Source: Antedon mediterranea (Eukaryota; Echinodermata; Crinoidea; Comatulida; Antedonidae). Taken from it: 64,000 nt of DNA. The notes beneath the pieces are model-generated. The model was not told the origin of the DNA. It searched no databases and was given only the letters and a program-made list of their open reading frames with translations. The translations under genes and the position numbers were made by a program. Position 1 is the first letter of the stretch. The number at the start of each line of letters is the position of its first letter. Below are positions 31,690 to 44,177 of the stretch, piece by piece. The stretch is taken from assembly GCF_964355755.1 (NCBI RefSeq), contig NC_092676.1, positions 23,542,288 through 23,606,287 on the forward strand. Direction: 5' to 3'.

Positions 31690-32505
31690 GGTGTATGGTA
31701 CAGTTACCTGGAAGCCCCTACTTCAGGATGGTTTCGTCCGTATATTAAAGACCTATTCTGTTGATTACAATGCAAAAGGCGTAACCTCCATGTAGCTGCG
31801 ATAGCCTGCAAATTATATCTGTCTTTTAAATTTCAAACCGGTGTCTCTCTGTTAAAATTAGTCAGGATGTGGAAATGATCGTGAAATAAATAATATAATC
31901 CGGTGCTAGCTGCTCCCGGTGTTTGTGTTCCAACTAAAAACAGCGGACTAAGATTTGTCTTTACGTCATATATCTGGTGTTGTCTAGTTAGGAAATGCCG
32001 CAGAGGATTGGGTCAGCATCAAGGGACACTCTCAACAAATACGACATCACAAAATAAAGTTTCATTATAATAAATCCTTCATACTTTTATGATTTAGATT
32101 TTTAAAACCGTGGAACCACGAGTGCGTTAAGTCCATGGATCTGAAACTGTGTACTGAGACGTATGGATTACTTTGCATTATTAAAGTATATGATTTACTT
32201 TGAATGATTTTGTTTCGGATATATTCAGAGCATGACTGTTTATCGCTTGATAAATCTTTATGGTTGGTGTGGGCGCATGTTCTATATAAAATTACTCAGC
32301 TGTTACGAGTAACCTAATACAGTAGTATTATATTGAAGGACGAATCATTGGGAGCGGTCCCTGATTGGTGACAATGCGTTCTTCCTTCAACGCGCTCTGG
32401 TCTCCTTGTACGCCGCTGTTGCACGCGTAAGCTTAGTCCTCGGTTCTCAGGTATAACCCAATTATCCTGAATTCGGCGGAGCCTTGGTGAGGTCCAAGAG
32501 GTTGT

Positions 32506-32652
32506 TATGGCACTCCAGGACGGACATAACTTTGTCAAGTTGACATCGCTCGTGTTGAGTTTACACTAAAACACACACACGCGTAAAAAAAAAAAACAAC
32601 AAGTACGCGCGATGTGAACTTGGCATGGTTATGTCCGTCTTGCCGTGCCATA
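32506..32652. repeat. Imperfect palindrome with ~50-bp arms
   Basis: The left arm (32506-32557, TATGGCACTCCAGGACGGAC...) and the reverse complement of the right arm (32600-32652, TATGGCACGGCAAGACGGAC...) match at roughly four of five positions. A 42-base spacer contains an A run and ACACACACACGCG. It is more GC-rich than its surroundings and likely a fold-back element. Confidence 0.7.
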
Positions 32653-33578
32653 GGTTGTCCCTGACCGTGTAAGGATATTTTTAAATCCATGAACTTTATG
32701 AACTCCACTTTATTACAGGATAATTACCATTCAATAGCAAACGCGCGTGAATCTTTGTATAGTTGATGCAAATAGGGGAAATTCCCGCGTCCTTTTGCTG
32801 CGCGAGCTCGCTGTTTAATTATAACATTTCTACCGGAGACCATACCCGTAGGTGGTAAAGTAAAAAAAAAATGAAAAAGTTGTGCCTTTTGGCACAAAGA
32901 TCTTGAGACCTGTGCATTAGAGTATGGTACAAAATAATTAATAATACAATACAATTAAATAGAATACCTTACAAGAATAAAACACACAAAACAAAAGCTA
33001 TATTTCAACTTAAATTTAATGACTTTTCTCCATCAATATTTTCATAGTCATAAACTTTTTAAAGACAGCAAATCAAATAATAAAATAACCCACACGTACT
33101 GTAACACAAATTTATGTGATCTATTCTTTTATAGTGTAATCTCCGTGTGTGATTATTTTGTGCGTTTGACTAATTTTTAGTTTATTACCTTGATACGTAA
33201 ATATTTTATAGAAACTAATACAGCAACCAATAATTTAAAAATCTAATTATATTTCATGTCTTTCTCTTTATTACCTAAAATTTAATTTCATAATCATTAC
33301 TGTTTCTTCTGTTTTTCTAAGACTCGGGTGTTTAACACTATCGAGCAATTTACATTAATCCATTGTATGTATAACCATGGCTTGATCGCTAATGGGAACT
33401 TAAATCCAACATCCATAGGTAAAATTGTTTGTTCTTTTCTGATGAATGCACATAGAGATTTTATAGTGAACATAATAATATCTATAATATCTCTATGAGT
33501 ACTGTAACTTCTGTGTCAACTATCCCATGTTGACATTCCCAGTCGTTGGCGCATTGACTGCAAAATGAGAGTATTTGG

Positions 33579-36500
33579 TTACAAGCCTTGGCTAATTGCC
33601 TCGCGATACCTCTCCGATACATCCTGCCAGTTAATAATATTCCAGATAGCTTTCACATAATCTGGTCGTACGTTCTTATACTGAAGGTAGTAAGCATGCT
33701 CCCAGACATCAATGCCTAATAATGGTGTTAGCCCTGCAAAAGAAGGAATTATATAATATATAATAAACAGTTAAATAGTGTTCAATAATTACCAACAGAA
33801 CATTCAAACAATTCTAATACTGAACTTTAAAGAACCTAGTACATTTTTCGAAACGAGTAGGGGGTTACCCTGGTGTACTACAGGTAGTATATACACAGCC
33901 ACTGTCACACACAGACACTTAGCATAACTCATCAAGACTGAGGGCCCCTTGATTGTCAGCATACGATGTTTAGGGTCACCCTCTATAAACAAGGTGAAAT
34001 AAATAAATTAAATACATTTCATTTTAGAAAGATCGTTTCACAACACGCTTTCACGTAGTGTTAGGGTACACGTTTCTGTTGTATAGAAGGTTTCTATATA
34101 TTATTATCAATATTGAAGGAATCGTTTCAGAATTAAACAGTGCTTTCAAAAATGTTCTCATAAATCACCCTTTCCCCCACCCTAGTCCTAAAGCTCTGTC
34201 TACACTATCAAACTCATCATAGTACTATTATACACCGGGTCCTCCAAGTCTTTGACTGAAGAGACACCCTAGTATAAAGAATATATAACATAATATATAA
34301 TATATGCCTAAATGTGGTTACTACGACATCATCATGTCCGTATATGGGCACATCACATTTTTTTGTCACATAAAGTTTGATAGTGTAGACAGAGCTTTAG
34401 ACTCTGTATCAGCAACTATACTATTTGTACTCACCAGTTGTAGGAAGTAGAGGATCTTGATTAGGACATGTGGCTATGGTCAATGATCCGTTTCTACTAT
34501 CATAGCCTAACCATCCCCAACCAGAACCTTGTATAGCAATGGTGGCAGCAGACATCTTCTCTACCAATTTGTCAAAAGAACCAAAGTCCTTTTTGATAGC
34601 TTGAGCTAATTCACCTATCAATCAAGAGAGTAATATTACAGTTAGAATAATATTTAAATGCAATTAAACATACCACCTTGGTTGAAACTGGTGTGGATGC
34701 TTAGAATCTAAGAACTTAAAGATACTAGTTGTAAGATACTGTGGGTCTATTTAAAACCTCCTTTTACAATTTAAAAATTCAAAGTCAAATTCAGATTAAT
34801 CAGTTAAAGTTACTGTACGTCTAATGGTAGTTTCATTATTGCTGTGAATTAATATTAATTAATATTATTTTCTAATTTACAAATGCACTATCTGCCTTAT
34901 TGAGGAAATTTTTCCCCTGAGCCTGAAAGAGAACCAAACATCCAGACAATCGTGGTGAACTGGGACACTCTTGGAAACTCCAGGACACTCTTGGAGACAA
35001 GACTTGTGGTCAAAAACATTTAAAAAATTGTATTGTTATATACATACACTTGAACTATTAGCAGAGAAGCAATTACAGTAAGGAGCTTGAACAGTACTTA
35101 AATATTATTACAATTTACAACATGTATAAGTTATAAATTATCAAGTCTTGTTATAAGTACATGCTTAGGCAAGATGCATAGCTTAAGTTACATGATGCTG
35201 CAGATCACCAAACGCATTAGAATCGCATAAATTTGTGTTCACTAAAACCATAAACCATTAAAAAAAAATTGTGTACAGAAATTACTGTACATAGGTATAA
35301 AGTAATATAAGTAATTTACTAAGAGTATGATAAAATAATATATGAGTGGTATAATTACAGAATGTGATGTTCAGAAATGTGTTGATGCGACCATTTTGTC
35401 TTTGCTTAATATTTGTAATGGTAAAGTAACGGAAGTGGAAACACCGAATGTGTGTATTCATGATAATTCCATGTTATAAAATAAATACCATCACCATGGC
35501 AATATGTTAATTATGTTGACTGTCTATTCATCAGATAATTCAGTTAAAACAAATATTTATTTTATATCTTAATCAAAATATGCCTAATCTAAATATTTAT
35601 TTCACCTGTTTCTATTTACTGATTTTTGATGGGCCTGTAAATAACAAACATTTTTTTTTTCAAGAAATAATACTTTGTAAATATAATAATTATAAACAAT
35701 AGCTAATGAAGTATTGAATGTAACTCACAAATAATAAATATTCATATTGAATATATGAATGTTAATGTTATGTAAATCATTACCAACATATCCTAGCTAG
35801 TGACCTACTGAACGGTACTCACAAATAATAAATATTCATATTGAATATATGAATGTTAATGTTATGTAAATCATTACCAACATATCCTAGCTAGTGACCT
35901 ACTGAACAGTACTCGCAAATAATAAATATTCATTATTGAATATATGAATGTTAATGTTATATGTAAATCATTACCAACATATCCTAGCTAGTGACCTACT
36001 GAACGGTACTCACAAATAATAAATATTCATATTGAATATATGAATGTTAATGTTATGTAAATCATTACCAACATATCCTAGCTAGTGACCTACTGAACGG
36101 TACTCACAAATAATAATATTCATATTGAATATATGAATGTTAATGTTATGTAAATCATTACCAACATATCCTCATGTTAAATGCAAGGTGCCAACATGGA
36201 TCAGCGAAAATGATTGATGACACGAACACCATGCTAAAAAATTAAGAATTTTTTTGACCTCCCATTTCACCTTTCGGTTCTCCGCCGCCGTTTGGCGAGA
36301 GATTCTCCCAGAAAATGGAGTGATTGATATGTCCACCACCATTGAATTTCAAAGCTGGTTGAAGAGCAATCATTGCGTTCACATTGCCTGTTGACAAAGC
36401 AAACAATTATCAATTAAGAAGTCATTATTAGAACCCCTCCTTTAGGACACCCATTTAGTGGAGGACATCATTCAGGGAACGTCACTCCTATTCAGGAGAG

Positions 36501-37643
36501 GGCAGTCACTTTCATATGAAACGAACATAGGGAAATAAATCTTTGACCAACTCCTCCGTTGGGTCTGAAGGTGGTCCCTTAAATAGGGGTTCTATTGTAT
36601 GTACAGGTATAGTTTAGTATGTTATGAACAGTATAGAACTTGATGTCAACTACTGTTGAATAAGTACCGTAATGAACTTTAAGATATTGTCCCATTCAAA
36701 AGGTCGCAAGCTTCTATGATTAAATGTATAAAATCCTTGATGAATTTCCTGGGGTATTCTTTATTAATTAAGTGGCCACCAAGGAGACAAAAAAATACCC
36801 ATGACCTAATGAACATTATACAGTTTTAGAATAAAAATCAGTATATTAAATTCATATTATTTTATATTATTTGCAATAGCATACATATTGTAGCCATGAC
36901 CATACAAAAAATAAAAGCCTGCTTCTTGTGGTACTCCCAAAAGGGTTGCGCCAGTCATTGGCCCCTCAACACTTGCACAGACCTTTTTCTTGAGCTTCTT
37001 TTAGTTTAACCTCTGCAGCATTCAAATTAGTGACATAGGTCTGGTGATGTTTCTTGTGGTGTAGTTCCATGATATCTGCACTAATAATAGGTGACAAGGC
37101 TGAATAATCATATGGAAGACTAGGAAGGGTGTGCTCACCCCGAACAGAGAGATGTGCAGTAAATTGCAGTGTTGGCCTAAGTATACTGAAAAGATGAAAA
37201 TCAACCCATTGAATATTGTCTTATGAGGGCATATCTAAGAAAAGATGGGAAATAAAATAGTATTTCTTCTAGGCTACTCCTTCTGTCTTGCTGTGCGTGC
37301 ACAGTTACAAAAATAATATCAAAAACATATTTAATTAATAACTATACTTTTTTCTGTACTGTATGATAAGAATAGTACGATTGAGTTCTTACATGCTGAC
37401 AAACATTGTGATAATACTATGTCGCACAAACCTGAACCATCCTAGGCCTAGGTATACTATAGTAAACATGTGCGCAATTCATCCAGGTCAGTCGTAAATA
37501 AAAGACGCAGCTGACCTTCTTGCTTGTTGGCAGCAGGCCTAGGCCTAGCCTATGCCTAAAACCTGGGCCTATATTTAATTGTTTTTACTATGTAAGACAA
37601 CAATACATACATACCACTTTAATCCGACAGTTCTAGACAACAT
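33579..37643 (-). CDS. SOD2: Mitochondrial manganese superoxide dismutase, five exons, 224 residues
   Basis: Converts superoxide to hydrogen peroxide and oxygen in the mitochondrial matrix. Exons: 37643-37615, 37176-36983, 36387-36271, 34614-34435 and 33733-33579, with GT-AG ends and consistent phases. The first ~23 residues ([15 protein letters not shown]...) are basic and hydroxylated with no acidic residue, fitting a matrix targeting peptide. The mature part starts near [10 protein letters not shown]. Metal ligands by family alignment are His49 ([12 protein letters not shown]), His97 ([11 protein letters not shown]), Asp182 and His186 ([11 protein letters not shown]). The gateway Tyr is Tyr57, and the Mn-type Gln is Gln166 (CPNQDP). 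Length is close to human SOD2 (222 residues). All catalytic residues are intact. Confidence 0.97.
33840..33990. repeat. Dispersed repeat, inverted relative of 2868-2950
   Basis: ACGAGTAGGGGGTTACCCTG, GTGTACTACAGG and CACAGCCACTG are the reverse complement order of blocks at 2880-2925. Located in the last SOD2 intron. Confidence 0.6.
34189..34399. mobile_element. Complete MITE, TAAAGCTCTGTCTACACTAT family
   Basis: The ~26-bp terminal inverted repeats TAAAGCTCTGTCTACACTAT (then CAAACT) and AGTTTGATAGTGTAGACAGA (then GCTTTA) are nearly perfect. It is ~211 bp and non-coding, in the last SOD2 intron. It is the reference copy for partial copies at 1-84, 4466-4560, 19709-19826 and 42005-42078. Confidence 0.9.
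35708..36175. repeat. Five-copy 94-bp tandem repeat in a SOD2 intron
   Basis: Units start with CTCACAAATAATAAATATTC at about 35724, 35818, 35912, 36009 and 36103, with near identity and small indels. Each unit contains a palindromic ATATTCATATTGAATAT core. The array stops ~95 bases before the 3' end of the [11 protein letters not shown] exon, within the intron between exons 3 and 4. Confidence 0.95.
36430..36593. mobile_element. MITE with AGAACCCCT termini in a SOD2 intron
   Basis: The left end AGAACCCCTCCTTTAGGACA and right end GGTCCCTTAAATAGGGGTTC are imperfect inverted repeats about 164 bp apart. The interior holds TCCTATTCAGGAGAGG. Similar hairpins occur at 9635-9662. Confidence 0.65.
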
Positions 37644-39009
37644 AGTGCTATTATTCTGTCCAATACACAGATGTATTGAAGTATTTGCGTGTCGAAAAGT
37701 TCCACTTTTTGTCAAATCTCTCGATGCCCGATCGGTTTTATGCAGGGATTAGGGCGCCCTCACATTTTCTCGTCGCTTTATTGTGTGCCCTCATTGTTAG
37801 TACTGTATAGCCACAAACTTGGAATTCCCAACCGCTTTACATTTCCTTAGATTCCAGAGTCGGAAAACATTTCTTGATGTATAGAACGCTCTTTATCATT
37901 GTCTGTCATCACATTATCTTTATCATACTCTGGATAGACATATCTTTTGTTATCAATATAATCTTCATAATTATCCTCATTTTATTATGTCTCTTCATCA
38001 CTCAGCATGTTAAAATATGGATCATCAATCATCAACGTTCATAGCATTTTTATATTGAGTATAACACGACAGTATTATATGAATAATAACAGAATATATG
38101 TGACTTTATGAGTGACACAAAAAATGACACTCTCTTTATTCGCATTTTAAAATAGTACATTTTGGACTTATTATATATCTTCGAAATATGAAACACAAAT
38201 CTCCAGGACCAGGATTACCATGGCTGGGACTGAGCTAAGAACATTTTGAAATAGTGTTGTCATTAGGTCAGCGGAAAATGAACTTATTATACTTCGAGAT
38301 ATGAAAAGAAATGTATTATGCAGGACCAGCTCTGTGGTGTTTAGGGCTGAGCTAAGAAAACTATTGTTACGTTACAAATACTAAAATGAGTAGGCCTAGC
38401 AAAGGAGCGATAATATTCTTCACAATACACAACAAGGCATGGTTTACATAGTGGCATAAGAAAAGAAACTAAGCGGATCGAAGAGGATATTAACACATTT
38501 TTTTACTCTATGGTCCGACTCCTTAAAAAAAACTCGGACTAGACATCTCTAAAATAATATACGGTAGTTACCACGAAATATCATAATCAAAACGTGCATA
38601 ATTAAATTGATTAATTAAAAGTAAGTAAACCAAACCTATGGAATAATCTTTAAGATAATAATTGTTCCTCTGAACAAATTTTTTTTTTAATGTTATGTTT
38701 AATGTCACATAGTTATTTACTTTGACCAAAAAATATTTACTTGAAAACTGTAATTTAAAGCCAAAAAAATAGTGGTCATTTTTTCTTTTTATAAGTGAAA
38801 TTTTTTTTTTCTTTTAAAACTGCGAAATGGCAGTCTGTGGCGAAAGTCTATTTTAGTAAGCTTCATTTTCCATGCTTTTTTGGGGACAATACATCTTTAA
38901 AAGTCCTATTTATGAAATAATTAATACAAGTTACTAACATACGATGACATATATTATTATAGGTGTTGCCATCATTGGATATAGGTTATGCCGTATTACC
39001 ACCGTATCC
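37644..39009. other. SOD2 upstream region and intergenic sequence
   Basis: The SOD2 promoter and 5' UTR should lie just right of 37643. No TATA box is obvious. An imperfect ~70-bp similarity links 38161-38250 and 38281-38360. A MITE right end (GGGACAATACATCTTTAAAA) is at ~38882-38902. Confidence 0.4.
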
Positions 39010-39345
39010 TTAGTTATAATCCATGCGGTGAATATTTACGTTTTTGGCGGCAGCATGGCTCCTGACGTCGTCCGATACTCCAGAATCTCTTCCAACTGCG
39101 AGATGTGCGCTTCCCTGTCCAGAAGCGATTCTTTCTGCTTGGTCTACATGGGCTGTGGTAATTTTCTGGGATGACTTCGATTCCCAAACCTGGGCTCTTC
39201 CTGACCCACTATCAACAACAAAATCTGCTCGGCCTCCGGGTAGGTTCACTTCAGAACGAACTTGGGCGTTCGGATGTTGAGATGTTATGTGGCTTTTAAC
39301 TTGGCCAGCAAAAGACCCGCCATGATTCTGTGAAGTGTTGGACAT
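39010..39345 (-). CDS. Small predicted PD-(D/E)XK nuclease-fold protein, intronless, 111 residues
   Basis: ATG at 39345, TAA at 39010. The order of elements fits the restriction-endonuclease-like core: helix (~12-20), strand AQVRSEV with Glu32, strand RADFVV with Asp41, strand AQVWESKS with Glu55-x-Lys57, helix AHVDQAERIA with Gln69, strand AHLAVG, and a last helix and strand DDVRSHAAAKNVNIHRMD. This E...D...ExK...Q pattern is that of PD-(D/E)XK enzymes. Composition is markedly more GC-rich and hydrophilic than the surroundings and looks like real coding sequence. The frame stays open upstream to 39474, but that part is AT-rich and Lys-rich. An acceptor-like TTTCAG ~25 bases before the ATG suggests a 5' UTR intron. 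I do not recognise a named family or an animal homologue. Possibilities are a transferred bacterial domain, a transposon-derived nuclease or an inactive domesticated fold. Confidence 0.6.
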   Translation of the reverse strand: MSNTSQNHGGSFAGQVKSHITSQHPNAQVRSEVNLPGGRADFVVDSGSGRAQVWESKSSQKITTAHVDQAERIASGQGSAHLAVGRDSGVSDDVRSHAAAKNVNIHRMDYN

Positions 39346-39924
39346 TCTGCAGAATAATTTGTTCTTATTCTGAAATAGTACAATCAAAGTAAATGTCAAT
39401 TTTGAATGTTTTTTCCTAATTTTTATTTTTAATTTAAGCTTAAATTCACGCTCCTTATCAGACATTATTGGCATTAATTTAAGGCCTATCTAGCAACTAC
39501 AAGGTTTAAAACCTAAAACAAAATTCTGAAATAAAAATGTACATCTCGTTCATGTCAATGTAGCCTATACACCAACAGTGATGGAATATAAATTAAAACC
39601 TAAGGCATCATTCTTACCTTTGAAGAAATATGTTTCTATTTTTTCTAAACAAAATTATTAGCGTCTGGTTCGTAACTGATCAAACATCCAAATAAATTTT
39701 ATTTGCGGGTAGTGTGTTAATGTATTAAAAAATAATAATTTGTAATTGGATAACATTATCCACGTGATACAAAATATGCAAAGTGTTTTCCAAATTTGAA
39801 CATTACATCATGTTGGAAAAACCAATACTTTGTAATCAATAGAGAATTAACGAGATAATAGTTCAACGCGGTAATGGTAAAATCCCAGAAGAATTGGTCA
39901 ATACTTCACCAGAATATGACAAAA

Positions 39925-39990
39925 TAAGATAAGATAAGATAAATCTTTATTGTCATTAACACAACAAGGCAAACATGAAAGTTGAATAAA
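39925..39990 (-). mobile_element. LINE-like 3' tail fragment
   Basis: AGATAAGATAAGATAAATCT followed by TTATTGTCATTAACACAACA is the reverse complement of a tail like the one at 17225-17312. Confidence 0.5.
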
Positions 39991-39999
39991 AATACAATA

Positions 40000-41180
40000 T
40001 TTTAATCTATCATTGAAGACAATATTATTTGAAAAAGGATCTAGATATTACACATTAAAATTCCATGAACATTTATATTCACAGTCACAGTCTTGGGTAG
40101 GCTACGTCTTGGAAGGGAAATATGAATTTGTACTAACTAACAAACCCATTTTTATTTGATTAAATTAGCTAAAGAAGATCTTCTCTCGTTTATTTAATAA
40201 AATAAAATGTATACCCGCCCCAGAGGAACCCAACTCTCTCCTGCACTCTACCACAACATAACATCTTTCCAGTATTCCGGTACTTTTGATACCCGATGTG
40301 TATTGATGCGTGCAAATAACAAACATTGTAGTACAGGTACAATGTATGGCATACAAATTCTAATAATGTAAGTAAGTGCGAGTATAGCCTACAGTAGAAA
40401 AACACAATCTTCATTATATAAAGAATAACACTGCTGAATTGTACTATGAAATAAAAAGTATGCAACTTTTTAAAATCAATCAATAGTTGCAGCACGTTAT
40501 GCTAAAATGTAACGCCTTTTAAATATTTAATAATTGTCTTGAGGTGTCGATACTATCTATAAACCTAATTTTTAGTTTTAATTAAAATCACATATACTGA
40601 GTAGTATGAAGTTTAAGCTTTACTGTACAATGTCATAGCAAACATGGTAAGCTTCTTAATTAGTATTAGTTATCAATTATTATAAGTTAGTGATTCCAAC
40701 AAAAAGCAGGACGAGTTATAAATAAACAATTTTCTTTATAACATAACATAATAATTATAACATAATATAGTCATACTACGGTTACTTTGATTTGTTTTTA
40801 TTGTTCAACTATGGTTTAACAATATGTAACAGTATAATGTATAGCATTTGTAATTCATTTACCGGAGTTCTTTAACAATTTTAAACAGTGATATAGTTTA
40901 GATTGTAATTGATACTAAATATTAATAATGATCTTTGTAATGAGACATTTAACTGTGATGTTATTCATTAGAATGAATTGAATTATGTATCTACTTAGGA
41001 CTTCCGATATAAAGTATCCATAGTATATACCATACTCACACAACAGTCACTGATATTTTGATATTAAGCAAGACACTATTATATAAAATGTAAGTGTGCT
41101 TCAGTACGAAAAAAATGTTTTACCAGCTATAGTTTAAATGTTAATTTTTAAACATTTTGTGTATTTCTGTTCTTATATTA
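40000..41180. other. Intergenic, no gene recognised
   Basis: AT-rich. Open frames of 63-101 codons here are hydrophobic, low-complexity and without family features. Confidence 0.4.
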
Positions 41181-41183
41181 AAG

Positions 41184-41800
41184 TAAATGCGAGTAATTTG
41201 GGACTAAAATTATAACTTTCTGACTAGTGGTTGCTGAGATATTTATAATGTCCATTTTCTTTACCAATGGTCAAAAATAAGTTTCACGGTCTATTTTGGC
41301 AAAAGTTGTCCATTAAAGTGAATAGAAATATGTATTTCCTGAGTATTTTTGACCATATCCGCCCAACAATTTCTGAGATATAAAAAGTGTGCTCTAAGCC
41401 AAAAATTTTGGTGCCGGCTAGATGTCAAAGATCAAAATTAGTTTTATGATTTTTATTACATTAGAATAAATATAAACATATGCTTTGCGAGTAATTTGAG
41501 ACCACAATTATCACTTTCTGATCAGTAGTTGCTGAGATATTCATATGGCCAATTTCTTGACCAGTGGTCAGAAAAGGGTTTCCATCCATTTTTGGCAAAA
41601 GTTTTCTATTAGAGTGAATAGACATAAGGGTCTGAGTAGTTTGGCATCACAAATATTCCAATACACCCAGTAAGTTACCAAGTTTCGCAAAGTCTTAACT
41701 TTAACCATTTGACCTTTTGGCCCCTGTACTGACCAAGCATCCCAATTTTTTTTTCGGCCAACAGCAAAAAATTGATTTGTATTGATATAAGGAAGCAAAA
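41184..41800. repeat. Two-copy ~300-bp direct repeat
   Basis: TGCGAGTAATTTG then AACTTTCTGA, GTTGCTGAGATATT and TTTTGGCAAAAGTT appear in the same order from ~41188 and again from ~41487. The style resembles the AGGTCAAAGGT units at 16320-16940. Confidence 0.75.
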
Positions 41801-42004
41801 AACATTGTTAGCATAGTTTGCTCGAGGGTGCAGGTAACCCCTTTCTGGCTCCCCAAACTATTAGTATCGGTCGGCAAGCGATCAATCGTAGCATGAAGAT
41901 CAAAATGATATTTATTTGGAGTTCACACTTTTACAACAGTGGCACTCAAGGAAGAGGAAGGTGCATCCATAGGAAATAATAATAAAAATACACATACTGT
42001 ACAC

Positions 42005-42078
42005 GTATATCGCTACCATATTTGGGTACATCACACTTTTTTTGTCAAACTAGTTTGACAATGTAGACGAATCTTTAC
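42005..42078. mobile_element. MITE fragment, TAGACAGAGCTTTA family
   Basis: Right half only: ATATTTGGGTACATCACAC, TTTTTTGTCAAACTAGTTTG, then a decayed terminus. Confidence 0.6.
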
Positions 42079-42300
42079 AGATAGTTGCTTTACAATGATC
42101 GTAGCAAAACATATTGTCGGGTGCAGGGAAAACATTTCTTTTGACCATAATTATTCCAAAAATGTTCAACCAATACTTCCTTATACTTTAGATAGTTATT
42201 TTCGCACTGTACCAAAATTAGTGTCTTAAACCACTGGCTTTCTAATGTGGTCGAATCATAAGAATGTAATGATGACGATCATTTGTGATTAATAATTTTT

Positions 42301-43029
42301 CAGTACATAAAAAAGACTGTAAACAGGTCTATAATGATCAGCAAGAAAGAGTAACCTCTGAATATTTATTTGGAGAAATCCTTCCATATTGTTTGATCAA
42401 ACCAAGATAACCTATTTTTAAAAAACCTGTTTGTGCCTGCGGCGCTTATAAACGATGGGAATAAACTGTTATAGAATGATTTTTAGTAGTTTCTTTTGTA
42501 TCGATAACGAAACAGAATATACCTGTCTTTCACCTTATTTCAATAGAAAATAATAGCATATGCCTTACTTCTATTACCCAGAGGCTACGTTTGTGTAAGC
42601 AAACAAAAATCAATTTTATTTGTTAATCTACAGATATGCCTATATTTTGTACCGTCATCCAAAACTAATCACTCAGTCTGAAACGAATTTTTGAACACAA
42701 TGAAACAAATGCGACGGGAATACGAAAAGTTTAATACATGCTCATAAATATTATGTTTAAAACTAAAGCTATTATTGGTTTTACTGATTTGAGGTTACTT
42801 GTCCGACGAGGGACTAACATGAGATTGATAGAAAAGGCGATATTTATTGAACCGTCAAAATGAAGACAGGAACATGTTCATTGCTAGGTATATTAAGACA
42901 TCGTGTACTGTTAGGATTTAGTGTTTCCATGTCTTTCCATGAGCTGGGTTCTTGTCTTCATTTTGATGGTCATAATAGTTATATAGGGCCAAATTTATCT
43001 AACGTGACAAAAACATAAACTAAGAAATC
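42301..43029. repeat. Local duplication, copy A (~0.73 kb)
   Basis: Nearly collinear with 43360-44100 from AAAGACTGTAAACAGGTCTA to ACTAAGAAATC. Differences are scattered substitutions and small indels. It includes a 51-codon frame MKTGTCSLLGILRHR... whose counterpart is open in copy B. Confidence 0.9.
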
Positions 43030-43359
43030 ATTCTGGAAAAAAGAATATAGTAACGGAGATAATAGTTGAATGTGTTACTTTATCCGCCATAATGACAACA
43101 TCGTAATGGGGACAATATATTTGAACAAAAGAAAAAAATATATACCAATATGACCAGTTGAGTACAGGAATATTATATTCCGCATTTAAAAATGTGAGTG
43201 TGAGCTCCGTATATAGGCCTAAAGCCTAATGAAGAAACATTATTAAAATTGTATTTTTTTGTATAACTTCATTTTTTTAATGAATCATTTGTACCATTTA
43301 TCGATTTTGGAGAGATGACGCTGAGTAGTAAGTTCGAATTAATCGATTGTTCAGTGAGT

Positions 43360-44100
43360 TCAGTACATACAAAAGACTGTAAACAGGTCTATAATTATCA
43401 ACAAGAAAGAGTAACCCCTGAATATAGTATACAGTTATTTGGAGAAATCTTTCCATATTGTTTGATCAACCAAGATAACATATTTTTTAAAAACCTGTTT
43501 GCGCTTGCGGCGCTTATAAACGATGGGGAATGAACTGTTATGGAATTACTTTTAGCAGTTTCTTTTGTATCGATAACGAAACATCAGTAAATGAATACAC
43601 CTGTCTTTCACCTCATTTCAATAGCAAATAATTGCATAGGCCTTACTTCTATTACCCGGAGGCCACGTTTGTGTAAGCAAACAAAAATCAATTTTATTTC
43701 TTAATCTACAGATATGCCTATTGTACCGTCATCAAAACTAATCACTCAGGCTGAAACGAATTTTTTAACACAATGAAACAATGAGACGAGAATATGAAGA
43801 GTTTAATACATGCTGATAATTTTATGTTTAAAACTAAAGCTATTATTGGTTTTACTGATTTGAGGTTACTTAATTGTCCGACGAGGGATGAGATTGATAG
43901 AAAAGGCGATATTTATTGACATCAAAATGAAGACTGGAACATGTTCATTGCTAGGTATATTAAGACATCGTGTACTGTTAGGATTGAGTGTTTCCATGTC
44001 TTTCCATGAGCTGGGTTCTTGTCTTCATTTTGATGGTCATAATAATTATATAGGGCCAAATTTATCTAACGTGACAAAAACAAACTAAGAAATCCAAAAT
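43360..44100. repeat. Local duplication, copy B (~0.74 kb)
   Basis: Second member of the tandem segmental duplication. A 72-codon frame (43315-43533) and a 66-codon frame (43888-44088) are open here. The first is frameshifted in copy A by a one-base insertion. The second is bounded by an inverted repeat CATCAAAATGAAGAC / GTCTTCATTTTGATG. Coding status is doubtful. Confidence 0.9.
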
Positions 44101-44177
44101 CTGTTAAGTTAAGGAGTGGTTTGTCCCTAAAGATAGGCCCCTACATAGTATAAGTGTCTTGATATGGTTTAATAGGC

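Noticed and set aside
39044-39280. Plus-strand frames opposite the nuclease-like gene
   Set aside because: Antisense shadows; the minus-strand frame has the catalytic-motif pattern.
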